A stretch of 64,000 nucleotides of DNA from the NCBI RefSeq assembly GCF_000003815.2, contig NC_049994.1:17444490-17508489 (forward strand). Direction: 5' to 3'. Shown piece by piece: positions 21,501-39,113 of this stretch. This stretch comes from Branchiostoma floridae. Lineage: Eukaryota; Chordata; Leptocardii; Amphioxiformes; Branchiostomatidae. A program made the translations under genes and the position numbers. How positions within the stretch are numbered: the first letter of the stretch is position 1; the number at the start of each line of letters is the position of its first letter. Below the pieces are notes generated by a model. That model saw only the letters and a program-made list of their open reading frames with translations, searched no databases and was not told the origin of the DNA.

Positions 21501-21999
21501 CTCAAAAATCGTTAGTATAGAGGTCTTCCCATGGTTGTCTTAAACACCGAATGTTAAATATCCTAAATGTAATACGATTCAGATATTTCCATGTTGAAAA
21601 CAATCTTGAGAAGGTCTCTATAACAACGTTTTTGGAGGTGGCGGTATAATGGCACCTGGTGGAATTATGCTAAATGTATATGTTAACGTTACTCTTTCAA
21701 TTTTCATATCATCTTACAAAAGAACCAATCAAGTTCGAAGTTGGCTTGTTGTACACAACATAACATCATAAGTCGCCTTAGGTCATAATATCCTGGAATT
21801 TGTGTTTGATTAGAACTTTACTGTACATAGTAAAACAAAGATGATCTTGCTACCTGCGAGGTTTGTCCAGATCATTCTCTCCGGCTACGTCACAAGGCGC
21901 TGAGATCTTATAAACCCGCTCCCGGAGAACTCTCTGCAGCTCCGAGTAACACGCGCCTTCCGACATCGCCGCCGAACCTGTAGATTTTCTCTTACTCAT
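15523..21999 (-). CDS. ORC4: Origin recognition complex subunit 4
   Basis: ORC4 is the AAA+ subunit of the six-protein complex that marks replication origins and helps load the MCM helicase in the nucleus. Twelve exons join in phase: 21999-21854, 21301-21211, 20758-20683, 20113-20028, 19786-19738, 19523-19375, 18704-18531, 18087-18001, 17689-17581, 17063-16968, 16607-16540 and 15705-15523. They give 437 residues and a TAG, about the length I know for human ORC4 (436). The Walker A motif is GPRGAGKT, the Walker B region is [14 protein letters not shown], and LTCRL follows. The C-terminal winged-helix part contains [14 protein letters not shown] and [10 protein letters not shown] and ends [17 protein letters not shown]. 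The gene is complete. Its start lies 213 bp from the RNF113 start on the other strand. One exon end (19375) has partial copies in the next intron. Confidence 0.96.
16160..16500. repeat. CAGGGCTCGAAATAC hairpin transposon, copy A (ORC4 intron)
   Basis: The element starts CAGGGCTCGAAATAC and ends GTATTTCGAGCCCTG. The interior is rich in tgcaggtaa and ttacctgca, so most of it can fold back. Other copies are at 52573-52888, 58758-59094 (inverted) and 61248-61569. It is a non-autonomous element with hAT-like ends. Confidence 0.85.
17190..17296. repeat. Interspersed repeat shared with 27911-28012
   Basis: A phrase of about 100 bp, from ggacagagctacatggaagc to cccagcagcagtataat, is found in an ORC4 intron here and in an RNF113 intron at 27911-28012. 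It does not overlap an exon in either gene. The family is not recognised. Confidence 0.6.
19115..19330 (-). repeat. Two copies of an ORC4 exon 3' edge in the next intron
   Basis: The exon ending at 19375 finishes with codons for [13 protein letters not shown]. Partial copies of that stretch lie at about 19115-19185 and 19255-19330. The first retains a GT after the copied edge; in the second the GT has become AT. Between and around them are repeated tgaactgtgaactatgaacc phrases. Confidence 0.75.
20393..20610. repeat. TAACGCTAGTTCACC hairpin MITE, copy 1 (ORC4 intron)
   Basis: The left end TAACGCTAGTTCACCTTTAT is exactly inverted at the right end (ATAAAGGTGAACTAGCGTTA). A second full copy lies at 38398-38619, and a partial end lies near 49160. 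TA at each tip suggests a TA target duplication. Confidence 0.85.
21469..21669. repeat. Hairpin MITE in first ORC4 intron
   Basis: CATAATTCTACCAGGTGGCA at the left pairs with TGGCACCTGGTGGAATTATG at the right, with inner arms ending CTGCCACCTC and GAGGTGGCGG. There is no coding content. Confidence 0.8.
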
Positions 22000-22212
22000 T
22001 TTCTTTTACCTTTTAAATCGCTTCTACTCAACACTAAGTCTACACACTTTACTATGTTGTCACGCTTGCTTTTCCCGCCACTACGTACCCTAATGCTCCA
22101 TAACGTGATGTCTGATTGGCTAAAGTTTATGCAAATTTTTCATCGACCAATGAGGCAGCATGTTACAAAACATAACCTTTGACAAATCGTTGACCTCACG
22201 TTGACATCCAAC
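22000..22212. promoter_or_regulatory. Divergent ORC4/RNF113 promoter with E2F-like and CCAAT elements
   Basis: Only 213 bp separate the ORC4 and RNF113 start codons, so both transcripts must initiate in or near this interval. TTTCCCGC at 22071-22078 matches the E2F consensus TTTSSCGC. ATTGG at 22115 and CCAAT at 22147 are CCAAT boxes in opposite orientations. ATGCAAAT at 22129 is a perfect octamer. No TATA box is obvious. Function is inferred from position and motif only. Confidence 0.7.
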
Positions 22213-31218
<9,006 letters not shown>

Positions 31219-32195
31219 TCCATTCTGTACATCAAAGGAATATCTAGAGCTGAGTTTTATATCTTATGTATTACTGTACATGTATATGTAGATGGAAGGA
31301 TGCCTACTGCTAACTACTGTATAGGGAGACAACACAGACCTGACTATCTGTATAATATCTGCAAGCAGAGTATTGTAGACTTGTTTCCAATAAACAAAAT
31401 CTCCCATCATTACTGGGCGACATGACATACAATATTTTCCCCACCCAAGTAGTGAGATTTTGCAGTTCAAGAAGTCTTGATGTTTTGTTATTCCAGGAGT
31501 TGATTTTGTCTCTGGTTAAGAGTCTCCAGTGGATGTGACAACAAAGTTGCCCAGAATCAGTGACCAACGTTTGTAAACATAGTCTTGTTTATGTTTGAAC
31601 TATGATGAGGAGACATGATATTGGCATATGCAAAGCTGTGCCAGCTTGTTTTATTGGACATGGTAGCAAAACATCAAAGTTTTCAACATACAAATTATAC
31701 ATCACTTGTGTTTGTATCTGTAAATTTGTACTAAGCAGTCATAATAAGTGAGAACACAATAAAAAATAATAAAAGAAATAAAACACTAGCGTAGATTTGT
31801 GTCTTGTGGAATTATTCAACACCTTTTCAAGACAAAGGCTTAGAGTTGTAAAACGTGACATTTTGTCTCTAAAACTCCAATTCACCACCAACTTTGTACA
31901 TGTACTTCAAACAATCTAATTTAACACCACACTATATAAGTAATATTACCATAAGTGCTAATTGAAAGTTACATTTTTATCTATTTACAACTAAGTGATG
32001 ATTACAATTCACACACTCTGTTGGTCCTTTTCCCCCCAAAAAATGTGCTGGCGTATTGCCAAAATGGCCTGAAAAGAATCATTTTCCTACTCTCTGAAGG
32101 AATCATAAGCACTGTACAATGCATTTGTTTAAACCCACGCCAGGGGTTCATAAACGATTGGGGCACTATGGACAGCTTTTGGCTCATTCTTGTCC
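31219..32195. other. RNF113 3' UTR and intergenic spacer
   Basis: Downstream of the RNF113 stop, AATAAA-like sequences cluster near 31755-31785 and could serve polyadenylation. The LRR gene converges from the other side and ends at 32196. I see no other gene. Confidence 0.5.
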
Positions 32196-34022
32196 TCATA
32201 GATCAGTCGACTCATAGTCATTCTCGTGCCTGGTAACCTGCGGACCAGCTCCAGCACCTTTAGGAATTGTTGCCCCATAGCTTTCATGGGACTGTGGATC
32301 AACGGACATTTCTGCAGTAACAGCAGACTCGTTGTCATTCTCATACACAATAACCCGTGGAACTGTCCCGTGGTCAACCTCCCCTCCCCTCCTCACATGG
32401 CCGTTCTCATACTTGCGGGACCAAGGACCGTATTCAGATGGAACTGATTCATATATGTGAGCGTGTGGAGGGTCAGGACCATGTACAGCTGCCCACCCGT
32501 TCTGCACATCAGTCGGTGGACCTACTCCATTCCTACATGGAAGGGAAGGAGACGGGACCTCATAATGTACTGAAAAGCTGGTACGATCTCCCCGGTAGGC
32601 TGAATTTGATCCTCCAGACCTTGACCTAGCAATTGCATCTTGATACTCAGCTTCGTCTATTCCCGGGGCACGTTGGTTTGTTTGGTGGGGATGCCCATGT
32701 ATTGTAACATTGGCCGTGGCGTTTGTATTGTTGAACACAATACTTGTGCCTGGCATTGAGGCGGGATTGTTCGCCATTTTACTGTGATACTTCCAGGCTG
32801 CACAAAGACAGCAGCATAAAAGAAGGGCCCCGACTGCTACGCCCAGAGAAAAAATGATTAAGCTATAGATGCCCGAACTTTGCTTTTGACAGGTACAGCA
32901 GGGATCCCCGAGATCAGAAAGACTTACGTTCTGTAGCAAGTTTTTCCCCTGGAGGTTATAAGGCCCAGCGCATGTGATCTGGTGCTCAAATGGATACGAC
33001 CCGTTCATCATTTTCTTAAAGGGCCGCATCCAACAGTCACACTGCCAGGGATTATTGTCAATGTTGACAATTGCGATGGAGGCCAATATGTCATAGGCTA
33101 AGTCTGGCAGTGATTGCATTTGATTGTAGTCCAGTGTAAGGTTTGAGAGCACCGGGGTATTCAAATTTAGTAAGAGATATGTAGGAAAATATCCGATACG
33201 GTTTTGAGACAGAAACAAGTCCCGTAGATTATGAAGCCCCANNNNNNNNNNNNNNNNNNNNNNNNNNNNNNNNNNNNNNNNNNNNNNNNNNNNNNNNNNN
33301 NNNNNNNNNNNNNNNNNNNNNNNNNNNNNNNNNNNNNNNNNGATTTCTATGCAGGTCAAGCCCTGCAAGTTTCCGAGTCCAGCAAACCCACCAGATGGGA
33401 GATTTTCCAATCGATTATTATTGAGCCACAAATTCTGCAGATTGCCAAGTCCCACAAATATGTCAGCGGGAATACTGGTCAACATGTTATTGCCAAGATT
33501 CAAAACCGTTAGGTTACCAAGCCCTGTAAATATGCCAACAGGGGGACTTTTCAATTGATTGTTGTCAAGATGAAGGTGCTGTAGTTTACCAAGCCACGAA
33601 AATGTGCCCACTGGGAAACTGGACAAATGGTTTCCGCTAAGGTTCAACCGCTCCAGATTATCAAGCCCGGCAAACACGTCAGCTGAGAGATTCTTTAGCT
33701 GGTTACCTTCGAGACTTAAGGTACTTAAGCTGGTCAATCTAGAGAATGTTGCGTTGTTGACTGTGGAGATGTTATTGAAACTAAGACTTAATTTTCTCAA
33801 GTTGCTGTACCTTGATAAATCAGCGTGCCCTAAGGTTTTTATGCTGTTAAAACCCAAGTCAAGTTCAGTGATGTTTGTAGGCAGGTACTGAGGAACACTC
33901 TTGAGGCTTCTGCTGCTGCAGTCACAGTATGATGGACAGCTGCTGCTGCAGGCTGAGGTCGGTCCAGCTTCCTTCAGGATGATCAGCAACAGGATCAGTA
34001 TATTCTTCAACTTGTTAGACAT
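32196..34022 (-). CDS. Single-pass leucine-rich-repeat receptor with tyrosine-rich tail (gap inside)
   Basis: The start at 34022 is preferred over the upstream in-frame ATG at 34124 because it opens a signal peptide (ILILLLIIL core) and a splice acceptor (TTTTGTACAG) lies just before it. The order is: LRRNT cysteines (CPSYCDC), about eight LRRs of the LxxLxLxxNxL type, a 100-N gap, more LRRs, an LRRCT (NPWQCDCWMRPF through ITC and CCTC), a transmembrane helix (IIFSLGVAVGALLL) and a cytoplasmic tail. The tail contains YENG and YEND, which fit the YxN pattern bound by Grb2-type SH2 domains, and repeated YES. The frame breaks about seven codons before the gap: a one-base shift restores LDLHRN. 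The size of the missing LRR segment is unknown. Ligand and function cannot be inferred. Confidence 0.85.
   Translation of the reverse strand: MSNKLKNILILLLIILKEAGPTSACSSSCPSYCDCSSRSLKSVPQYLPTNITELDLGFNSIKTLGHADLSRYSNLRKLSLSFNNISTVNNATFSRLTSLSTLSLEGNQLKNLSADVFAGLDNLERLNLSGNHLSSFPVGTFSWLGKLQHLHLDNNQLKSPPVGIFTGLGNLTVLNLGNNMLTSIPADIFVGLGNLQNLWLNNNRLENLPSGGFAGLGNLQGLTCIEIXXXXXXXXXXXXXXXXXXXXXXXXXXXXXXXXXXGLHNLRDLFLSQNRIGYFPTYLLLNLNTPVLSNLTLDYNQMQSLPDLAYDILASIAIVNIDNNPWQCDCWMRPFKKMMNGSYPFEHQITCAGPYNLQGKNLLQNVSLSDLGDPCCTCQKQSSGIYSLIIFSLGVAVGALLLCCCLCAAWKYHSKMANNPASMPGTSIVFNNTNATANVTIHGHPHQTNQRAPGIDEAEYQDAIARSRSGGSNSAYRGDRTSFSVHYEVPSPSLPCRNGVGPPTDVQNGWAAVHGPDPPHAHIYESVPSEYGPWSRKYENGHVRRGGEVDHGTVPRVIVYENDNESAVTAEMSVDPQSHESYGATIPKGAGAGPQVTRHENDYESTDL
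33242..33341. other. Assembly gap (100 N) inside the LRR coding sequence
   Basis: The round length suggests a placeholder, so the frame across it is not reliable. LRR sequence lies on both sides. Self-similar LRR DNA is a plausible reason for the break. Confidence 0.97.
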
Positions 34023-35984
34023 GGTACCTGTACAAAAGACATTACCTACTAGTAGGTTTACGACTGAAATACATATACGTGTACTTGTTGCAACTTCCTG
34101 TGCTAATACTGTGGCCGTTGACATATGCCTGTTTAATCAGTAATTACAACCCTTTGTTCTCTATATGAACTTGGGCATGACAATAATCTTGGCCTGGGTT
34201 TACCCAGCCATGAAGCATACACTTGTTTCTTGATACTGGGAGCCGGTATACTTTACCTTGGCCTTTATTGTACTAACATGCCAATTAAAAGGCCCTATAG
34301 TCTGCTAGTGCAGAGTCACGTCTCTTATATTCATCCTAGCCTGCTTTACACGTGCATCCTGCATGGCCAAAAACAAGGTATAATCATGGTAATGCCATGC
34401 GACGCCTCCTCAAACAACCTTTTATTGTGCTCGGTGGGCGTAGTCTTTAACTGTCAAATTTGTAACAGGCAATTACACAACAAGTATCCTTTCTGAACTC
34501 TTTCAAATTTGTGCAGTGTTTTCAATGTAACTTGATAAAACATGATCTTATCAAGAATTTTTCTCAGTTTAATCTCCATTTATGTTGTCAAATCTTTGTT
34601 TCCGTTTCGCACGCACCAGGCCTTAAAACAGCGTAACAGGCACTGCCAAATGTTTGTGTATAGAAGGTACTTAGCACACTAATAGGGGTCCCGAACCTAC
34701 ACCACTTACGTACTCGATGGCGCAATGAGCTATACAACACTGAAAAATCACTATTTTAATAGCATGTCCTGACGTCACGAGTCAAATCTAAAACTACCGC
34801 TGCAGTGCCGCCGTGGATCAAAGAGCCTCAGTACTAGTGATTCCCAATATCAAACTTGACCTTTGTTTGGCCGACACCTACTTTCCTACCAAACATCGGT
34901 GGGATCAATTTGCAGTTTGTCGAGTTTTGCTGACCAAAAACAAACGATAACACTATAGTTGTCACACACGGTAACAAAAACATGACCTTTTGTGCACTGA
35001 AAGGTAAGGTACAGCCTTGTTGGTCGGTCTTCAAGCTCGTTTACTTGTGAACGAAAGTTAAGAACGCTGATGCAGCTAGACTCTATAGGGTTCGAAATAT
35101 TACAACTTACCCAGTGACGATTTCAATAACGGCACACTTCAGGCCCCAGAAGTCCAACGGCAGTCCGTTCTAGATCTCAGGCTAGGAAGTCACTTCTGCG
35201 GTTGACAACAACTTGGACTCAGTTGTACTCAGAGTACTCAGCAAGTTGTGGCTGCGTTTCCTGGTGTGGCAAACTTAATATTGAATGGCCAAAATTGTAA
35301 CGGGGAATTCCCGGTATGCAAATCTGCTATTGTTGCATCTGTGGACTTACCCTTTACCTATGAGTCAAACCGGTGAAGTAGGATTTTGGACACATCGCGG
35401 CCGGCCAGGTTATCATGCCAGGGAGGTTATTATGTCAAAGGCCGTGTCTGTGCCCGCTAGAGGACTTAAGGACTTCAGATGTTCCGGTACTTTTTTTCTA
35501 CATCCATAAAAGACAGGATAATTCTCTCAAAACCATAGCACAAATCTCTAGGTTGACACCTTTCTATTCTATTCTATTCTATTCTATTCTATTCTATTCT
35601 ATTCTATTCTATTCTATTCTATTCTATTCTATTCTGTTCTATTCTGTTCTGTTCTATTCTATTCTATTCTTTACTTTGTTAAGGTACTGGTACTAATTAG
35701 GGCAACCCAGAATTGCTGACGGAATCTAAATTATTACAAGGCGAAACCGGAAATGACTGTCTAAAGTATATTTATTGCGAATATGAAGGGTTGGGTAAAT
35801 ATCACAGTACCGGTACAACAAACCACATGTTATCTCGGATGAAATAGTTTTTCCCTTACTTGTACCAACGAGGCGCTAACGTATCCCAGTCCCTCCCACC
35901 AGCAAAACAAGTAATATCTGATGTCAAACAATATAGTGCGTCAACGTACGTGTACAGGGGTCACTCAAGTTCGTTCTAAGTAAC
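34023..35984. other. LRR-gene upstream region, no other gene seen
   Basis: A 5' non-coding exon of the LRR gene probably lies within about 1.2 kb, since an acceptor precedes its start codon. TGACGTCA, a perfect CRE, is at 34770-34777. A TTCTA pentanucleotide tract is at 35562-35670. No exon with a recognisable product was found. Confidence 0.4.
35562..35670. repeat. (TTCTA)n microsatellite
   Basis: There are about 20 pentamers, with a few TTCTG variants near the right end. Confidence 0.97.
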
Positions 35985-37083
35985 TTAGTAGTAAAATAAA
36001 ACTTCGTCGGCCGTTTCAAATAGGTTCTGAGGCTCCTCTTTATCGACTAGCTCAGCACATGTTTCTGTTTGTTTCCCACAAACAGGACGGGCTAGACTGT
36101 CGTGCTCTTGTCGAAAGACAAAAACCAAACAAGCAATGATGACGCCGATGAAGACTCCGCCGGACAGTGTGCCAACAGTAGCGGTGATGTCGCATTCCAT
36201 GCCTTTCCCGCAAGGTGGCGTCAGCTGCTCGGGATGAACGTTGTCAAGCGGCCCTCCGTGCATCATGTCCGGGCGTGATGTCCTGTCGTGATAAACATGA
36301 TGGATTGAGTAAATATTCCTTGCTATCGATATACATTTGTGGGTCTGCTTACTTTGCGTTCGTACAGACCCTTGTGGTACCTAGTCCTCCTCCTCCTCCT
36401 CCATCAGGAATGTCATTCAAGAGGCTTCAAGTACCTAGTAGCACATATTGAAGACAGCGTGCACGTTTTCTTCCTGCATGTTTCAGTAGTAGGGTATGTT
36501 TTTACAAGAAGAGGCCGCGCCTTTCAGTTTAAAGAGTATCCCTGTCTATTCGTGCAGCAAGACGCGCCGTCACTCCAAACAGCCTCATCCCGTATTTTAC
36601 ATCCCAACCAAAAGATTGCTGCAGCCCCAACCAAAGCAAGATAGCCAACCCGAGATTGAACCAGGCTAGGGTTTCCAGTTGTCGTCAACTAATTGGAGCC
36701 AGGATCACCCCTGGTCCTGGCTGTCCGAGCAACACTTTACAAACTATATTTGTAAAGCGGTACCGGTGTGACACACCCCTCCCTACACATACAACGTACC
36801 AACAAAACATCGGTCAAAACAAACGAAGCATAGGTCAAAACAGATAAATGCACACTGAAACATCGGCCAAAAATTTTCTAAAAGTTTCCAAGTTTCCAAA
36901 AGACATCATGAATTGTTTCGCAACTTACTCTGCACATGTACAAACTGTTGGGCAGGGTCCGTTTTTGGAGGCCATCTGTTTGAAGAGTACAGCCAGACTG
37001 AATAACGCTACGCAGATGAACAGGGAACGGAATGCTGTACTCTGTACCACACAGGTTTCCATGACTGATGATACACGTGGCAT
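35985..37083 (-). CDS. Small single-pass membrane protein with LRRNT-like cysteines, no LRRs
   Basis: Two exons join in phase, 37083-36929 (GA/GTAAGT donor) and 36282-35985 (CGACAG acceptor), giving 150 residues and a TAA. An acceptor (TTTACTGCAG) before the first coding exon suggests an upstream non-coding exon. The protein has a hydrophobic signal-like segment (FICVALFSLAVLF), then PCPTVCTC, which resembles the start of an LRRNT cap. A short extracellular part with two more cysteines (CGKGMEC) follows, then a transmembrane helix (GVFIGVIIACLVFVF) and an acidic cytoplasmic tail ending FYY. It lies head-to-tail with the LRR receptor. It may be an LRR receptor relative that lost its repeats, or a gene missing exons in my model. 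The donor and acceptor are strong and the phase is right, but I do not recognise the product. Confidence 0.6.
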
Positions 37084-37374
37084 CCTTTTCCTGCAGTAAA
37101 AAGTTACGTTATACACCTATAAGTATGTCCCAGGATATAATCTCCAAGCAGATCATTGGTGGTATTCATAGTCCCCTTTGACCAAAGAAGTCCAGTGGTG
37201 TAAAATGGATACATTAAAACATAAAAGTAAACCATCACATCACATTATATGCAACATGTTCGTCTTAGTTGTACACCATATACACCCCAGTTTGGGTCAT
37301 TAACCCTTATATAACTTTCTATTGAGTTTAAGATGACTTTCACAAGCGCTGGCTTGTCGTCATTAATTTACCTA

Positions 37375-37780
37375 ACATCAGATAACCGCCAAAGTGAAAT
37401 TATCGACGTTTTCTAGAAGGATACAAACCTTACACAATATTGATCTCTTTTAGCTCGCTTTACAAATGCTGTTAACGTTCTGTCTTACTGACCACCAAAG
37501 TGAAATCATCGACAATTAACGTTTTCTAGAAGGATACAAACCTTACACAACATTGATATCTTTTAGCTCTCCTGTTCGAGAAAACGTACAACTTTTGCGG
37601 CAGTCTTGGAAATTGTGGCTAAGTGTCTAGACTTTGCAAACTTTTTTTGATTACAAATGTTGTTAACGTTCTGTCTTACCTACCACCCAAGAGAACTTAC
37701 CGACCGTTAAAGTCTTCTAGAAGAATCTATTTTCTTCTTTAGAGCTCTCCTGGCCGAGGACCGGAAAAACACAACTTAAG
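37375..37780. repeat. Tandem triplication upstream of the small membrane-protein gene
   Basis: Three related blocks at about 37375-37490, 37490-37600 and 37660-37780 share the order ctgtcttac, accacc, gaaa, ttttctagaagga and ttttagctct. They may include a non-coding exon of the gene at 35985-37083 and its splice site, by analogy with the exon-edge arrays elsewhere. Confidence 0.55.
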
Positions 37781-37918
37781 GCAGTCGAAGAAGTTATGAC
37801 TACGTGTCTTGACGTGGCAAATTTAAACTTGTTAACTGCAGACATGTACGAAATCTGTTACGTTCTGCTTTTTACTTACTTTTTGTACTCAAAGCGTCCG
37901 CGAGGTCGTTTTATTTAG

Positions 37919-37926
37919 TGACGTCA
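37919..37926. promoter_or_regulatory. Perfect CRE palindrome TGACGTCA
   Basis: It lies about 0.84 kb upstream of the start codon of the small membrane-protein gene, beyond the tandem triplication. It is a candidate CREB/ATF site by motif alone; one such 8-mer per 64 kb is expected by chance. Confidence 0.3.
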
Positions 37927-38397
37927 TGAGACTCGGGTTTCAAGTTTGGAAGACATGACCGTCACAATGAGTAATCGTGACAGTTTGGTCATGGATAATC
38001 TATCAGCTGCATGTTCCCTCCATGGAGAACATCACACATTCACAGTATCATGTTACATAACCTTCTAATCATTTGCAGGTCAACAGAAGCTACGAGCATG
38101 GCTGAAAAAAACATTAGGTCCTGCTACCATAACGTACGGATTCATCCTGACAGTCTTGTCAATGGATAACTATTGGTAAACAATAGTTGATGGGAAGCTT
38201 TTAGGTCTTAAAATGACCTAGTTTCAGTCGGTAAATAACGCAGGTGGCAGGGACGTAAGGAAGTTCTAATTATGTTGGAAGGTTGGGAGAATCAGAACGA
38301 GTGAATCGCACTTTGTAAATGGAGGACTACTTTTGACAGTCCTCACAACAACTCATTCAAGTTCACAGCCAGAATGCAATTGTCTTTTCATTACAGG

Positions 38398-38619
38398 TAA
38401 CGCTAGTTCACCTTTATTCACGGGGTAACCATTATCCGTTGTATTCAACTCCAGGGTATTTCGAGATATCTAGTCGATGGACGGTGGTCTCAAACTGCAT
38501 TATATTGAAAAAACAAATGCAATTTGAAACTACCGTCCATCAATGTGATATCCCTAAGTATCCTGTTTTTAGGTACAACGGATATAGGTTACCCCGCGAA
38601 TAAAGGTGAACTAGCGTTA
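38398..38619. repeat. TAACGCTAGTTCACC hairpin MITE, copy 2
   Basis: It has the same exact 20-bp terminal inverted repeat as 20393-20610. The interior matches in order (gatggac, tgcatt, gatatccc), with diverged sequence. Confidence 0.85.
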
Positions 38620-38954
38620 CATATATTGTAATAGTAGCCTTGCAGTATTGATCCAATCTTGCCTATGTTTTGAAATATTACTATGCAGTTCAAGGGGCTG
38701 TTGGTTTAACTATAGAGATTATGACCTAAAAAGCATTGCACATGCTGACAAAGGGAGTACATAGTCTCTGAACTAACATGAACACCTTGAACAATAATGT
38801 ATTTTCAATGAGAAGTTGAGCTATAAAACTGAATATCTTTCATTGAATAATGTTAAATCCAGATTTCTCTCTAAGTTTGAGACAAAAGACGATCACGATC
38901 TCATTTCCTCAGCTGACTGCAGTTCGCACATGTACCGCCAGAGGATGTCACTAT

Positions 38955-39113
38955 TCTTCAAATTTGGCGCGCTCCCCTGACCTCTGACCCCCAGCTGACC
39001 TAACTAAGCTTCACGTTTTGGTTCGCGTGAGCGCCAACTGATCAGAGATTCTCTAACCTACTTTACAGACAAAACCGACATTATGGTGGTACAATCCTGT
39101 ATACATCTCTGAG
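38955..39113 (+). promoter_or_regulatory. Candidate TIMELESS promoter and non-coding first exon
   Basis: TTTGGCGCGC at 38963-38972 matches an E2F site. A strong donor (CTCTGA/GTAAGT) sits at 39112/39113. The first coding exon of TIMELESS at 45876 is preceded by an acceptor, so a 5' non-coding exon must exist upstream; this is the best candidate I see. The link across 6.7 kb is inference. Confidence 0.35.

Noticed and set aside
34023-34124. N-terminal extension of the LRR receptor from an in-frame ATG at 34124
   Set aside because: It would bury the signal peptide about 34 residues inside, and a splice acceptor lies between it and the start at 34022. It is more likely intron.
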